Shown: positions 20,741-61,560, numbered from the stretch's first letter. The stretch: DNA of 64,000 nt from Botryococcus braunii (GCA_002005505.1 MVGU01001231.1:18501-82500); one strand, 5' to 3'. Notes: generated by a model not told the origin, from the letters alone. Numbers and translations are program-made.

Positions 20741-21201
20741 TTCTTCTCCTTCCTCCTCAATTCTCGAGCTCTCGACGCTCCATTTCCTGATTTGTACTGC
20801 TGAGCTTGCAGCTCGAAATCCTGCGCTCTCGTGCGAAATCGTGTGAACCATATAGCCCGGCGGGGCCGGGGCAAAAAATTGAACAAGAACTCGAACCCAT
20901 CTTCTATGGCCCCCTGTACAGACCCTCTCACAACGGGGGATCCCTGGCCATTTACAAGTGTTAAGCAGAAGGTCCTAGGTAGAACCGTAAATGGCTACTT
21001 ACAGTCTCCGCAGGGAGAGGAAGTCTGGAGGCACCTCTATGCCGAGGTACATGTCAAGGGTGAAAAATCAACTATAATATCTACGATGCAATGCTCTAGC
21101 TGAGGTACATACGCGAGGAGCAGGATGTAAGCCTTCCCAGAAGCACAGGCGGTGGGTGACATGCCCCCAGCCGAAAATGTTAGACATACACAATAGGATG
21201 A
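20741..21201. other. Spacer, nothing recognised
   Basis: Sequence between the LINE fragment and the end of the methyltransferase gene. It would hold the 3' UTR and polyadenylation site of that gene. No gene is seen. Confidence 0.5.
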
Positions 21202-28396
<7,195 letters not shown>

Positions 28397-29095
28397 TCAG
28401 GCTCGGTTGGAGAGGATGGGTGGCAGGACAGCAACAGGCCCTCCCCCAGCCAAGTTCAAAGCCACATGGGCAAGCGAACTGGCAAGGATTGTCCCATTGA
28501 GATGAGCGGCAATGCCCCACAGGGCCCCAATGCCTGACGCTGCAAGCACTAGCCCCACATTCCCGCCTGGGCCTGCATCTGGGAAGATTGCACAGGGGGC
28601 AAGGTGCCATGCGCCATAGGCCACTGTTGTGAAAACCCAGGACAGCGGGGACTTGGCGGGCAAAAGCCGCAGGAAGAGGCCCCTCCACAGAACCTCTTCG
28701 GCAATGCCATTGACCAGGGACAGCGCCAGGGAGAATGCCAGGGTGCGCGCATCACGAGAAATGGTTTTGGGGAAAATGGTTACGAAGGCAAAGATTGCCG
28801 GGGCCCAGACCATCCCAAAGACGGCCAGAGTCTTGGTGAGAGGCGTACGGCGGCGCCGGTGGTGTGTAGACAAGGTTGGGGTCCGTGTGAAGAGGCCGAC
28901 CACTCCCGAGGGACCCAGGAGAACCAAAGGTACTCCCAGACACCAGAAGGCCCAATAAAACACGAAGGCTGCCAGGTAACCCTCGAGCACCCCTAAGCGC
29001 GAGACTCCAGCCTGAAACGCGGCGTATGTCGTGGCAAATAGAGCCAAGGGGAGAAGGACAGCGACCACGATGGGGCCTTTGCGAGACTTAGCCAT
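28397..29095 (-). CDS. CPBP-family (CAAX protease/Abi-like) membrane protein
   Basis: A single 232-aa intronless frame with several hydrophobic segments (about 9-27, 38-61, 92-108, 120-136, 152-170, 182-198). It carries the three motifs of the CPBP intramembrane metalloprotease family: EEVLWR (E133, E134, R138), AYGAWH (H164) and SLAHVALN (H210, N214). In eukaryotes, family members such as Rce1 remove the C-terminal tripeptide of prenylated proteins; others have unassigned roles in plastids and bacteria. A Lys/Arg-rich N terminus precedes the first membrane segment; no clear transit peptide is seen. It is the only intronless gene among intron-rich neighbours, and its last 18 codons lie in a sequence with an imperfect copy at 28158-28215. 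The substrate cannot be inferred. Confidence 0.85.
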   Translation of the reverse strand: MAKSRKGPIVVAVLLPLALFATTYAAFQAGVSRLGVLEGYLAAFVFYWAFWCLGVPLVLLGPSGVVGLFTRTPTLSTHHRRRRTPLTKTLAVFGMVWAPAIFAFVTIFPKTISRDARTLAFSLALSLVNGIAEEVLWRGLFLRLLPAKSPLSWVFTTVAYGAWHLAPCAIFPDAGPGGNVGLVLAASGIGALWGIAAHLNGTILASSLAHVALNLAGGGPVAVLPPILSNRA

Positions 29096-30848
29096 TGCTG
29101 AACTAGGATAAAGGGAACTGGCAGACTACAGGATTAGCAAGTCCTGCACCAACGCCGTCCCTGTGAGCTGATTCATCTTCCTCGCAGTTCTGCTGGTTAA
29201 AAGCTTTGAGAGTGAATCAAATGGCATGCTTCCGTGTGCTCTGTATGACCTCCCTTACCATGCGACACCGTAGCACCATGACGTCTTCTAGGAACCTCCA
29301 CACATTTCCCTGTCACCAATATCACGACCCCCCGGCTGGCTACCTCCGCCCTGAAGTAACGGTATCCAGTTACATCAAGTTGCTGATGCTTTTTATCATA
29401 CAGCCCCAACTGTCTTTAGGGCTCGCTCACGTGCAGGTCCACTAAGAACGTAGCATAATGTCAAACTAGTGCTACGGCATAGAGTTATGGAGACTGCTTG
29501 AATGCGTCCTCGTTGCTGACCCTTCATATGCTTGTGAGCATGACACTCAAATGCTACAGGACGATTGTGTAAGACCCCAAAAGAAGGCACTGTAATCAAA
29601 TAAGGATGTCGCTCAGGTTCCTAATCCAGGTAATGGAAGAAGCGTATAATCTCACCTTTTATTTGCAATTAAATTTCTGCTGGTCGGTGTGGCGTCCCAG
29701 CTTTCAGCAGCCCTTTTGCTTCTGCCCCCACCAAGATCGCGAGTGCTACCACAGTGCCCACTATGTCTGCGGCAAGATCCTTCGAGGACCAGACTCCAGG
29801 CCACCACTGAGATCCCAAGAGCGACGTAACTTCAATCCGCATGCATTTGTATTGTATCCACGCGAAAGAACGACTGGGGACAGAACACCTCGGCAAGTCG
29901 CTGCCTGTATTTCGACTTCTCTAACTCACATTCGTATTTCCTACAAATAATCAATCGCAAGGCGACTTATCATCCGAGGCTTGTTCAAGGTAAAGTACGC
30001 ACCCCAGCAAGGTCCCCGACTTCTTTCAGCAAGCCGGCGAGTGCCCCGGCTAATGCGCCAAGGAGAAGACGATACCTATATGTATTTGAGTAGCGCCTCG
30101 CAAGTGAATATGTGACGGAGGAGATGACCGCGCAGAAAACGAAGTGCTCTGCCTTGTCGTGAGCTACCCAAAAGTCGGAAATCTCCAGCCTATCGCACCC
30201 TCAGTTCCTGCATACGTATCCCAACTTTTGAATAAGCTAGCTTAGACAAAGCTAGCTTAGAAACATAGCTTAAACCAAAGAAAGAAAAACATGTGCAAGC
30301 ATTTCCATTGTCAGCCAAAGACGGCTTGCGTACCTTGCTAATGGACCCCTCTTTGCCAGCCCGATCTTTCGTGTACACCTTGATAACACGGCAAAGTAGA
30401 CAAAACTTAAAGTCAGGTGGGACAGCAAAAACTAAATCTTTAAAAAACAGCCCAGTGCTTGTCTGTAGCTAATCACAGAAGTACCGTGTGAAAACCCCAC
30501 GGGCGGTACCGCCGGTACGAAGACAAGAAGCACTTCCTCTGTACGTGACTCCCCGAAACTATCGCCGACACAACCAACAAATTTTTAACGACTCGCATCT
30601 ATTGTTGCTTTGTGATTGCCGCATCTAGGATCCGTCACCAGAAGTGATTGAGGTTGAGTGGCCAATGCCGCTTCTTGTTGAAGGACTTACAAGACCCCAT
30701 CACGTGCCACAAGTTGCAAGACACGTCTCAAAGTTTGAAATTTTCCTCGCGAAGTCAACGTCACGCAGTTTTCTCAGAATAAACAACAACACAAATTATC
30801 TCGGGCAGAACATTAGAGGTCGGAGAGCGTGGTTCTTAGCAGCCGTGG
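29096..30848. other. Intergenic, no gene supported
   Basis: Contains the likely promoter of the CPBP gene. A minus-strand stretch at 29669-29790 encodes a hydrophobic segment (AADIVGTVVALAILVGAEAKG) that could be an exon but stands alone. At 30230-30270 the word AGCTAGCTTAG repeats. Nothing else is recognised. Confidence 0.4.
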
Positions 30849-35096
<4,248 letters not shown>

Positions 35097-36755
35097 AAGA
35101 GGCCAGCAGGAGAGTTGGGAGATATGGGGTAAGACAGAGGGAACATTGGGTTGTGGCCATTGGGGGCCACCCGGGAGGGCCGAGTCCTGGGGACCCCTGG
35201 GAAGGGGCGGGTCCTGGGGTCCCCCTGGGAGGGATGGGTCTCGGGGTCCCCTGGGGGAGCCAGTCCTGGGGGGCCGATCGAAAAACAGCTAGTTAGTGAT
35301 CCACAGTTCAATCTGAGAATGCACATTGACAAGTAGTATTCATTTGTGATCGGTTCTTAACAGAGACTTGTCCTTGAATTCCCACGCATGCTTACAGTTC
35401 GAGTCGAATGAACTGATTCTTGAAATCCCAGGCATCCTTAAACAGTTCGAGTCCAACGATTCAGACCTGGACCGTCCGTTCAGAGCATGCAAAGCAGGAG
35501 TTGCTTGACCACACATTCTGATATGTTGTAAGCTGCACACTTATAATTGCCCCCTCCCCCTTCAATAGTTCCCGATGCAGGCACGCTGTGATGCCACTAC
35601 ATCAATTCTAAAACCCCGATGCTAGAATCAATTGATAGATTGCAAACCATAAACGAGCTCCTGCACGCTTATGAAAGAGATTCGTTAGCAAGTGCAATTA
35701 CGGTCCTCTGCATTCTGTGCGAATGATGCCACCATATTTTCACATGGCATATGAGAGCATCATCGTAGCATTAGTTATTAACAAGACACTAAACAATACT
35801 AGGTAATATAATGATACGGGTATTACATAAACTATAAAATAAAAATACATGTACTTCCTACCCATGCATGCCAAGATCCAGCTGGGCAGCTAGCGTTTTG
35901 GCCTGAAAGAGCCGAATATGCGATATAGCATGAAACGCTCCCAGCGGGGTACCATTGGCCATATGCATATGGGTGTGCGTGGGTATAGGAAGAAACGAAA
36001 TTGCACTTGTCATGACACGCAATCATGTGTACATCAATTCGCCTTATCAGGGACACATCATCACCGCTTGCAAACCAATCGGCATGAGTGCTCAGGACAA
36101 AGATCTTTCCTTCGAAGATCTTTCATAGAATTGTGAAGACGGAAATTGGAGATAGGACACAATTGGAGATAGGACGCCTAGCTGGGGCGCACCCAGCTAG
36201 GTGCTACACTTTCACTCATGCTTACGTAGATGTAAAGATATGTACCTTTCCATCTCTACTTCTCTTTTCTTACAGTACTCAGGATACAGAGTCCCTGGCT
36301 GCAGGCATGCCAAAATTCAAGAGAGACCTTTGCTATTTCGAATTTGCAAAGATAAACCAATTGGTTTATCTTCAACGGATGATACTCTTCGAACACGAAA
36401 AGTATTCAGTGTCCTCGGATACGTTTATCAAACGTGTACATGCATGGCAGCCTGCTGGCCAGATCCCGGATCCTTCAACGCCCCTCCCTTCTTTATTAAC
36501 AGAACATGCACGCACTATATTCTTCTTCACACTTCAACACTTCAAATTGCCGCATTCTTTGTGTACGTATGAATATCTACGTAAGCATACTAAGTACGTA
36601 CTGATATGCGTCAAATTCATATGTCTGCGACATATATGAAATATAACTATATTACTCGGATGCTGCAATTGTATGCAATTGCAGTATCCATGTTACTACG
36701 TAGTACCATAGAATACGTATACGTAGGATACCCACAATGCCTGTACATACACATG
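35097..36755. other. Convergent intergenic region, no gene
   Basis: Lies between the 3' ends of the plus-strand unrecognised gene and the minus-strand transporter. ORFs present do not resemble any family. Confidence 0.5.
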
Positions 36756-45658
<8,903 letters not shown>

Positions 45659-46476
45659 CTTCTAGAAGGACCTGAACTAACAAAAAAGGGGGCTTGCAAA
45701 TGTATGTAAGCTAATCCGAAAACGTGCCACGATCTGAGGTCATGTCACCAGGCTTCTTTTCAGTACACAACGAAAACGTGCCATATACCCAAGATTATTC
45801 CTTGACTTCAATTCAGCCCCGCATAAGATAAAACAGTGCGGTCCAGCAGCCGGATCCGTCGAGACGGCATGCTGGGACCTAAACTAATTTGCGAGTAAAT
45901 ACGCACAAAGTGCTGCAGTATAAGCCCTGAAATGAAGTTCTGCAATATAGTAAAATCGCATGCAGTGTAAACGAATACCAAAAAGGCTTATCACAGGAAT
46001 GCCTTGAACGTGACGAGACCAAAATCCACTGTGGGCCCAACAATCCAAATCAAGCTCATCACGCATGCATGAAAGTTTTATGTAAATATCATGTGAAGGG
46101 AGTGTATCATCACTAGATGTCCAATATGAGAAGATGCTGTTGTTAACCGTTCTGCATGCTGCACGAGATTTAGGGGTGGGGGCGAGATTCCACAGTACCA
46201 GCATAGCTCCAGTTTGAGTTTTTGGCGGGATGCGCGATGCCACTGTACGGCAAATGCCGGCAAGCCTAGTAAAGAGTGTAGGTGTGGGGCAACCTACGCA
46301 AAGGATGTACCGTAAAGGCTTCGAGATATTTTGATTTCCTTCTTCAAGCTGACAACTCGTTATATACTTCGGCTGATTATGCTTTTAGTAAGGTTGTCAG
46401 GGCTACGCGTGTGGTGGAAGATGTTGGAGTAGTAACCAGAGGTTACACCAGGTCGGCTTTCTTCTTTTTGGGCTCG
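45659..46476. promoter_or_regulatory. Divergent promoter region, transporter and kinase
   Basis: About 820 bp separate the two predicted start codons, which point away from each other. No microsatellite is present. I see no clear core promoter motif. A 119-codon ORF on the minus strand (46243-45884) resembles nothing known. Confidence 0.4.
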
Positions 46477-49891
<3,415 letters not shown>

Positions 49892-52172
49892 GCATCAGAG
49901 CTATGACCAATTGCGAGGAGTCACGGGGACTGGTGCAAGCCCCATGTTCAAACGAGTGCCGGTTCTCCGCAATTGGCCATTGCCATTCATGACCGACCAG
50001 CAAGTGAAGGCCGCTTTGCCGTTTCATCATCAGTATTAGTATATATGCATTCACGATGACTCCATCATGCCCTCTGTTTTGCCGCTTCATCAGTCTGCGT
50101 TCGACTGCGTGCAATTGCACACCGCCCCGGGCCCGATCAAGACGTGGGCGACAAAATGCCGCTGGCTGTACATGGACGTACCGGCACCCACACTTTTTCC
50201 TAGCAAGCTATGATCTATCCACCCTAGGTCAAAAACTTTGTGCAATACTGCCGCTGAGAAAGGTGCCATAGCGCATGCGGAAGACGAGGGATTCACCGAA
50301 GTTTCATATATGCATAAAGTATGTAAAATGTCCGTTAGCACTTTTGACGATGTGCTATTAACAATTGTTCCTCTTACCACATGTGTTAACAGGTGTGCTT
50401 CCTTGGATGCCTATCGAAAGATGGCCCCCTGACTTGCAGCCTCCAATTGTAAGGGTCCAGCAAAACACGACCTGAAGCTTGTCAGAGGCTCCCTTGTCAG
50501 AGGACACGCCACATTTCCCGGGGCCCCGCAAAGGCACTCAAAGGATTTAGGTCCCTCCTTTGCCACCCGCACCTGGTACAAAATTGCTTCTCAATCTTTC
50601 AAGAACAAAGCCCAACCAATATTTTGCAGAATGCGAGCTTTTATACCAGAAATGGTATCCACATGTGGATAGCGTCTGCAGATGCGAAGGAAGAAGGAGT
50701 GCGCCAGAAGTCGGATACCTGTTGATATATATACGCTTGTTTGAAACACACGCTTGTTTTTCCATTAGATTTCCCCGAGAAAGGGCAGGAATTAAATCGA
50801 CGTAGGACATTTCGAACAGGAAGATTTTGCCGGATAGACCTCAGACTGAAGCTGCATCTACCATCTCCTGAAAGATATTCAAGCGGCTTTCTAGCACAAG
50901 GCCAAACCGTTCTTTCATATCAAACATGGCATTCCCTTACCCGCAATTGCCGGTACTGCATGTTACTGTAGGACGCTTTCGACTCATGGCTCAAATTGCC
51001 TTCGACTTGCGCCACCAACAGTGGTGGCGTAGCGAGCACTCCCTAAACTACAGTGCAGTGCCAACTAACTCATCATTTAAAGGAGTTGGTAACACCTCCT
51101 GCGGAGATCCCAGCCCGACTTCTTCTCCCCTTCCTGGGTCCCTGAGCAGTCTCCAAAAGATCCGAAAAGCAGCTTCTCCATTTTCCCCACACCAAACCCC
51201 CAGCCGTCCTCTTGCAAGCTAGAAGACTCCCTTCTCCACATTGGTTCAATAGGGTTTTCAAACGCCTTCCCAGCAAGAGTACCCCTTTCCAACTGCTTGC
51301 TCCACTGCGTTGGGCGGTCACCCTCGCCAGGCCACGCTGGCTGAATCTTCCAATGCCTACCTCACATTCCCGTCCCACTGGTCCAGCCTTCTCAAACTTG
51401 CACGTGGTCCAGAGGCCATGAACGCGCTCCCAAATTCACCACCATACATTCGCTCCCCCGTATCATCCCCCTTCCCTCCAATACGCGTGAGGGGAAGTGC
51501 ATGCACTTCCCCATTCTGGTTAGAGCCCTGGCATTTACAGGTAAGCCTCCGGGGCCAGAACAATGCAGGCCCCCCTTCTTTCATCAATGCATCTCCCTTC
51601 CGCGCGATAGCAACAAAACCATGGCAGGGCATATTTAGGCTGCAAAACTGGTGTGGGTATGTGCCATTTTGGGGGTGGGGGCGCTTCCATGGGAGGCAGG
51701 GACGGACATTGCACCTCTTCTTTAGCTGGAGAGGGCTCACAGAGCCTTTTCAATTTCAGCAGCCCTGCCAGATGCGTTGCCAGCCGGACTGGAGAGTGCC
51801 AAGCCACTCCCTGCAGGCTTGCTACTGGCCAGCTTGAAAGTCAGGATCCCAACTGCCAAGACCGACAGCTGCCACACCCTTGACAGTGTTCCCTGCACCC
51901 GCCCTGCCACATGCACTCAGCCACTACTCCTGCTGTCCGGAGCTCCTTTGACGGAGACTGGAAAACCACATCCGTCCATGACACAGCCCCGTCCCTTCCG
52001 ACGCAACCCCGTCCTTTCCACACACATGCGTGCATGCAGGCTTACCCGGCCATGGGCACACGAGAGCGCTGGGTGCAGTGGGTCGGTGGGTTACAGCCAC
52101 AACCACATACACGAGCTCCAGAACGCGCGCCCACACACACTTGCATCCTTCACCCATGCACACACGCACGCA

Positions 52173-52176
<4 letters not shown>

Positions 52177-52238
<62 letters not shown>

Positions 52239-52290
52239 CATGCAAGGCCTCCCCCCCCCCCCCCCGCCCCACACACACACACACCCGCGC
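52177..52290. repeat. (AC)n with a poly-C run
   Basis: AC at 52177-52235, then a C run at 52249-52265 and a short second AC block. Confidence 0.95.
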
Positions 52291-52795
52291 GCACTCGCAC
52301 GCGCATGTGCCCTCGGTCAGCTGCATGGAAGAATGATGGCAAACTGCAACAGCAGGAGTGTAGTTTAAGACTCCAGGTTTCGAACTGGATTCCTTGACGT
52401 GGCAAGATCTCCTTTCTAGTTGTAATACCAGAGGCATTAAGAATGAACATCAAATCTGTGGGCGATGCCGGTGCCTGTACATCCGGCTGGATTGCCCCTG
52501 GACAGAGTGACGTCAGATGTGTTGGCCCGGATCACTCAGATTTGCCGCATAAGTAGAGCAGGATATTGCTAGCAGGCACTGACATAGAAATACCACGTAT
52601 CTAAGTAGGATATCTGGAGATATTTGGAAGTAACTGCATCGCTGCAGAATTATGATCTGATGATGCCAGAAGGGGTTGGGGCTGGGACAAACCCCGTGCT
52701 GCAAGGACAGGGTTGTGGTGCTAACGATGTGCCCGCACGCATGCACGCCCGCGCGCACACTCGCCCGCAGATGCACGCGCGCGCGTGCGCGCGCG

Positions 52796-52799
<4 letters not shown>

Positions 52800-52838
<39 letters not shown>

Positions 52839-52908
52839 ACTCACACTCACACACTCACACACACACTCACACTCACACTCACACGCACACTCACACGCAC
52901 ACTCACAG

Positions 52909-52958
<50 letters not shown>
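52800..52958. repeat. (AC)n with (ACACTC)n
   Basis: AC tracts flank a region of CACACTCACACT-type units. Confidence 0.95.
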
Positions 52959-52960
<2 letters not shown>

Positions 52961-54287
52961 GCCAAGCCAAGTGGCCCGAGCAAAAAGCAACTGGGTAGAT
53001 GGGGTTGAAGCAGACACATGCCACATGCCATTGGCTGTCGTTGCGCCAGCTGAATGACCCAAACACAAACAGCCACAGAATTAGCAGGAACCTGTCAAGC
53101 TCAGGCGCAGTTATCTTAAATGGGAATGTTGACATCCGATCTGCATCAGGGCAAGAGCCACAGGGCACATGAGGCGAATGCTGTCCAGTTGGGCCCCTCC
53201 CATGGACCAGTGCAACCCTCTGTCCCTGAGGGGTGCCAACTTGGCACTGCCAAGACACCTCCCCACCCAATTACCCTCGATGGCTTTGAGTGTCTTCTAA
53301 GTACCTTGAGTGTCTTGATAACTTTTAAGGATCCCTTCCTCCGCCCTTCCCCCACCCTTCTCTCCGCTTCCTCCTCCGCCATTCCTCTTCCGGTGGCTCT
53401 CACTTCAAGTCCATCCTGGATCCATCTGCATGATACTCATCCCTTGGCGAATCCCATGCCCTGCCTTGCCACAAGGAAGACTGCAATCATGAGAACGACC
53501 CTGGAAGTGCTCGAGGCGGTCATCCAAAGGGGGTTATCGTGAGAAACAGGGGATTGCCACATGTATCTGTAAGGCACTTGCTGGCTCATCACGCGCACAA
53601 GAGCATAAAATAAAGATATGAACATGCGCCCCCACGTGCCTGACACCTGGATGCCTTCAATCTAGTTTGCAGGTATTGGAGCACAATGCAGTGTCATGTT
53701 TCCTCCGTTTTTGGATGTCTATGGTTACCCAGAACGGCCCCTTGGGACACCTCTTTATGAGTCCGCAAAGCCAGCTTTCATATCGTCATCAACTTGGCTC
53801 AACTCGTCGTCGCCGTGCTTCACCGGTGATATGGTTGCACGGTGCAGATTCAAGGCAACTTCCTATCTAAGTCTTCATGACCCTACCACCCTTTCTCTTG
53901 CCCCATTACCTCCGTTCCGTTTCACCACCTCTCGCCCCCATGGCCCTGTCCCATTGACAAGGAACCCCATGCACCAGAAACCGCGCCCTCCCCGCCCACA
54001 TGCACAAGCTGTCATAGTGTCCCCATGTGATGCCCGGCCACCCAGCCAAAACTGCTCTGAAACAAAAGGTTCGCCCCCAGGGTGCCCGGGACACTAGGTT
54101 CTTCAAATTATCATCACCACCATTACGTTCTGCATTACCCGGTGGGTCAAGCCCCTCACGTTGAGCAAAAGAGTAAAACAACCACAAGGGGCAACCAGCG
54201 TTGCCTTAACAAGCCTGTCCGGATTGCCCACAAGAAGCAGCAGTGCTGCGGCCAGGCAAAGGCTGTTTCACATGCTTGGGAAGTGAG

Positions 54288-57729
<3,442 letters not shown>

Positions 57730-59056
57730 ATTTTGCTGCAGGTTGTTCTTGTCTAGGAACCAACGCCTGGAGACCACGAGATTAAAAGTCGGTTGGCCTG
57801 TAGATCATATCTGACCCATGGCAGCACCTTCCCAAAGAGATGGGAGTAGTGTGGATTAAATACTTCCGGTGTAATAGGACACCATCCCCAATGTACAATG
57901 TTGGCGGTGTGAAAGCTCGGTCTGTAACTCGAACTCGATGTCCATGACCGAAGATCGCGCGCCTCCCATGAGAGGCTCCTTTGAAAGGAGCCCTTTCGCT
58001 GTACAACGGAATGCACGTGTGCAGCTAGTGAAGGGTCGGCCTCTACTGGGTTCACCAGGGCACACGGGTGCGATAACAAAGACCCGCCCAATATTTCTGG
58101 ACCCTAACCCAAAGGTTTCAAGCTGCAAGACACACCCAATTTTTTTCTTCGGCTTGTGGTGACAGCTTTACTTCATGCTGCAGGACGCATTCAGCACGTA
58201 TTTGTTGGGTTCAGACATTTGAATGTCATCTTCTCCAGCCATATAGGCTAGCCTACACTTAGCGCTGGCTGGTCCTGCACTTCATACTATATTATTTTCC
58301 TTCCAGTGTTCCGAGATTTCTATCGAACACGTCTTCCTACAACCGAAGGAAAGCAGGCCTTTTCCCTTTCGAATTCCTCCTGAGGAAGCCGAAGCGGCAA
58401 ACGGAAACCTCCACGCATAGGAGGGGGGAGGGAAGGGGAGAAGGGGAGGGAGGGAGAGAGGGAGGAACCTGCATGGGTTTGCTGCAAGTGGCAATTTTCT
58501 GCAACAGGAGTTGCACTTGCACCTGCATCAAAACATTGCCCCTGCCTGGGGCCTCGAGTCGTTTCTTTGCGCACACGGCCTGCCGACTCCGGAGCCACAT
58601 TAACACAGGGAGCTGAATGTCTGGGGGCCACCTTGCCGTCCCTGTCCCTCACAGCACGATGAGCAATTGCAGACCTCGCGCAGCCGCACCCCGTTTCCAA
58701 TGGCCCTAAGGCCGTCCTCAGTCTCAAGGCCTTCCTCAGTGAGGACTTCTCACATCTGCTCGGCAATGTGTTACCCGGGAATACGGTTTTTCTCATCCGT
58801 ATCAAGGAAGCTTATCTTCCTTTATTTGCGAATGTCGCCGTGGAGACCTTCGCCATTAAATATTATGCGTGGGCAGGGGCTCGTGACCGTTACATTCGCC
58901 AAAACCAAACGTTTGGATGGCTGGTGGCTGTAGCTTCATGTCTACAGTAAGACGGCATAGCGAGCCAGGAATTTTTAATTCCATAGGGGAGCCCAACGGT
59001 TGGGTAATCCCGGCATCCCACCAGCCCAATGTGGTTCAACCCGGCACAATTGGTGG
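57730..59056. other. Intergenic; LINE tail fragment, no gene supported
   Basis: Upstream region of the cytochrome b561 gene. At about 58030-58140 lies another copy of the RLE-LINE 3' tail (GCCCAATATTTCTGGACCC, CCCAAAGGTTTCAAGC). A plus-strand ORF (58768-58950) and its extension upstream look protein-like but match no family I know. Confidence 0.45.
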
Positions 59057-59139
59057 AGGTTGGTGGCGGTGAGAGGAGGGGAGCTATCAATGTCAATGCG
59101 TCTACATTGACAGCTCACCTCCCTCTCACCTCCGCCAAC
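59057..59139. repeat. Inverted repeat, 36-bp arms
   Basis: Left arm 59057-59092 (GGTTGGTGGCGGTGAGAGG...) and right arm 59103-59139 (ending CACCTCCGCCAACC) pair with a few mismatches around a 10-base loop. It could be a small foldback element or a hairpin RNA source. Confidence 0.7.
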
Positions 59140-59550
59140 CCCCAGCAGATGTGCGTCGGTCTGCCCCCCTGATTCCCAAGCTCAAACAAGCAGCGATGTC
59201 CATGGACGGATGCGTCATTTTGGTATCTGAGCCATTATCGCAAATAACCCTGTCCGTATGCTGTATTAGCCTAGCAATAGCTACCTAGCTACTATGAGTC
59301 AACTAAATTAATGACTAGAAGGACTTCTTTAAAGCATTCCAGATCTAGAGTCATTTCTCGTCTCCAGTACACTGCCTCGCATGGGCTGCACGAGAGCCGT
59401 CCTTGCATTTAGCTATTGGTACACCATTAGAAAGCTCTCGTACACGTGTGCCCTGATCTATAGCTGGATCCAAGCACATTTCATGTACATTTTGAAATCA
59501 AGACTTGCAGGCCTGTGTGTATGCCCTAGGGTGTATAATGCCCCTTAATC

Positions 59551-59600
59551 ATCCGCTTGCGCCACAACATATTCCATCCGCTTGCGCCACAACATATTCC
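59551..59600. repeat. Two-copy 25-bp tandem repeat
   Basis: The 25-bp unit starting ATCCGCTTGCGCCAC occurs twice, exactly, with no spacer. Confidence 0.95.
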
Positions 59601-60569
59601 ATGTTTCAAGAGCTAGTGCGTGCAATTTCCAGTATTAGCAAAGATTCATTATGGAAGTCGCAGATAATATCATGAAACAAATATACTAGCTACCAAGTCG
59701 TTGATGCGAGCCTGCACGTATTGGGAGATGGCCATCTCCCATGGGACGCTGGCTAGCGCGCTTTGTTTCTTTTCAAAAATGTACTGCACAACAATCAACC
59801 GTAGAGGAGAGGCGTAATTACAATGGATACTCACTAAGCAGCAGCCAGTTTGGGAAAACACAGACAACCATCGTATGGGAAACTCGGTAATGCAGTACAA
59901 ACATGCCATACGGTAGCATGGATGCAATTGGATCTTTTACAATCACGAAACCATTTTACTACGCTCTTGAAAGCCACAGTCAACTTTTGCCAAAAACAAA
60001 TCATATTTACACCGGCGATACACTATAGGCAACTAGGCTCAACCCTAACAAGGATGCACACACACGACTGGCTCTACGTCACCGTGCATGGACCTTTGGC
60101 CAGTCACAAGAACTTCTTCTTGTCGCCATGCAGGGATCATACAGCTATAATTCCCTAGTCTATAAACTGTTTTCTTGCGTTCCTCAACTCTGCAGTTTTC
60201 AAAAATCAACGTTGAACGTTCATATTTTTAGCAATACCCTAAAGCTACACGTGTGCAGCAAGCAATCAACTTGTTGGGTGCACGTGCTGCAAAGAATCGG
60301 GCCAAAACTCTTAAATATGCTGGAGTCTGCGATGGACATTCAATCCAGGAATATCCCTGCAACAGACCATGGGATGCAGTCAGCCCTTAGTCTGTTTCAG
60401 CCACATTCACGGATTTTAGGTCCAAGGCAGTCTTCTGCACGAAGGTCCAAGGCAGAATGCCAGCATTTGCAACGGACTGTTGTCCGCCACAGTTCCTGCT
60501 ATTCGAGCAACTTCCAAAATAATAACACGTCTGCTAGCAATAACTAAATTGAAAAATGAAACCTGAGCC

Positions 60570-61560
60570 GTGGCGGAATAAGGCAAATGCTCTTCCGTGC
60601 AGTCAGCAGACAGTGCTATGCTACCCACCCCACATTTTATCCTTGAGGCCAGGCCTGTAATCTCTTCTGTCTCATGCGTACAGTGACACCCATCAGCAAT
60701 TTCGTTAGGCCGACATGGCCCCGATCTGGGCTGGGTAGCGAGCTCAAGAACTCGAGTGACGCTACATAAAATCGGCTCTGTAACTACATATTTGTCACTG
60801 AACAGGCCAGTCCACCTTCTCTGACATATATCCATGCGAAATCCCCTCAGGATTAGACATTCATGTAGCACGCAGGATACTGGTTTTCTGGCTCCCAAAC
60901 TTCTGGCCTTGCACTATGCATATATGTTTCTTGTTAAGACTGAAAGGCCATGTGCACAATAGCCTCCACTTCATAGTTAATACACCCCTTCCGGACATCT
61001 TCCCTTGCTACATGGCAGACGCTAACTTCAAAGGACATTACCTTAGCAGTGACCCGCTCCAAAATATGGCGCAGGACAGGGTGTGCCCAGCCACCTCTTG
61101 TAAGGAAACAGTTCATAGTTCACCTTGCCACCCGTGAGCTATTGTCGAGGGATAGAGAGGTAGATTCGAGCAGTTAGTGGATCTGCATACTTAGTAGCTT
61201 CTCAAACCAAACCAAAGTCTCCATACATGGTGCTGGATGACCCTGCCGCTGCAAAGAGTGGGTAGCACATCACTTCTTCAATTGCTTTCACACCTGGAAC
61301 TTCAAAATATAAGTCTGCATCCAAATTGTCTCCCCATTCGGGGCACATCAAGGAGATATGACTGGTCCTGGATGCCAAGTGCTCGCAGATATGGTCACCC
61401 AATGAGACCTGAAAGAGCATACAGTATGAAAAGTGATTGAGACCCCAGAACACTGCCTGTCCACGAGGAACAACGAATTTCACTACTGCTTCATACTGGC
61501 GGGTCTTTGCCGTCGCCTACTGGGCATTAGTACAGTCAGATATTGAGGGCTTGGCTAATA
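60570..61560 (-). CDS. Unresolved exons of an unknown gene
   Basis: Three minus-strand stretches have coding character and splice-like edges: about 61290-61530 (VVKFVVPRGQAVFW ... CPEWGDNLDADLYFEVP, donor GTGTGA), about 61048-61105 (GGWAHPVLRHILERVTAK, donor GTAATG) and about 60570-60802 (DKYVVTEPILCSVTRVLEL ... YSATAQ, donor GTTTCA). The HPVLRHILERV and DADLYF strings faintly recall Och1-type sugar transferases, but the match is weak and phases do not all close. I give no function. Confidence 0.3.

Larger units (their letters stand above)
49892..54287. other. Intergenic, no gene supported
   Basis: No exon chain could be assembled. A minus-strand stretch at about 53030-53140 encodes a hydrophobic segment (LDRFLLILWLFVFGSF) that may be an exon of an undetected gene. 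Microsatellites lie at 52177-52290 and 52800-52958. Confidence 0.4.

Noticed and set aside
45884..46243. 119-codon ORF between the transporter and kinase genes
   Set aside because: It resembles no family and overlaps the divergent promoter region; likely chance.
46282..46476. Upstream extension of the kinase first exon
   Set aside because: The frame is open but contains splice-like AG sites and non-kinase sequence; the ATG at 46477 gives a simpler start.
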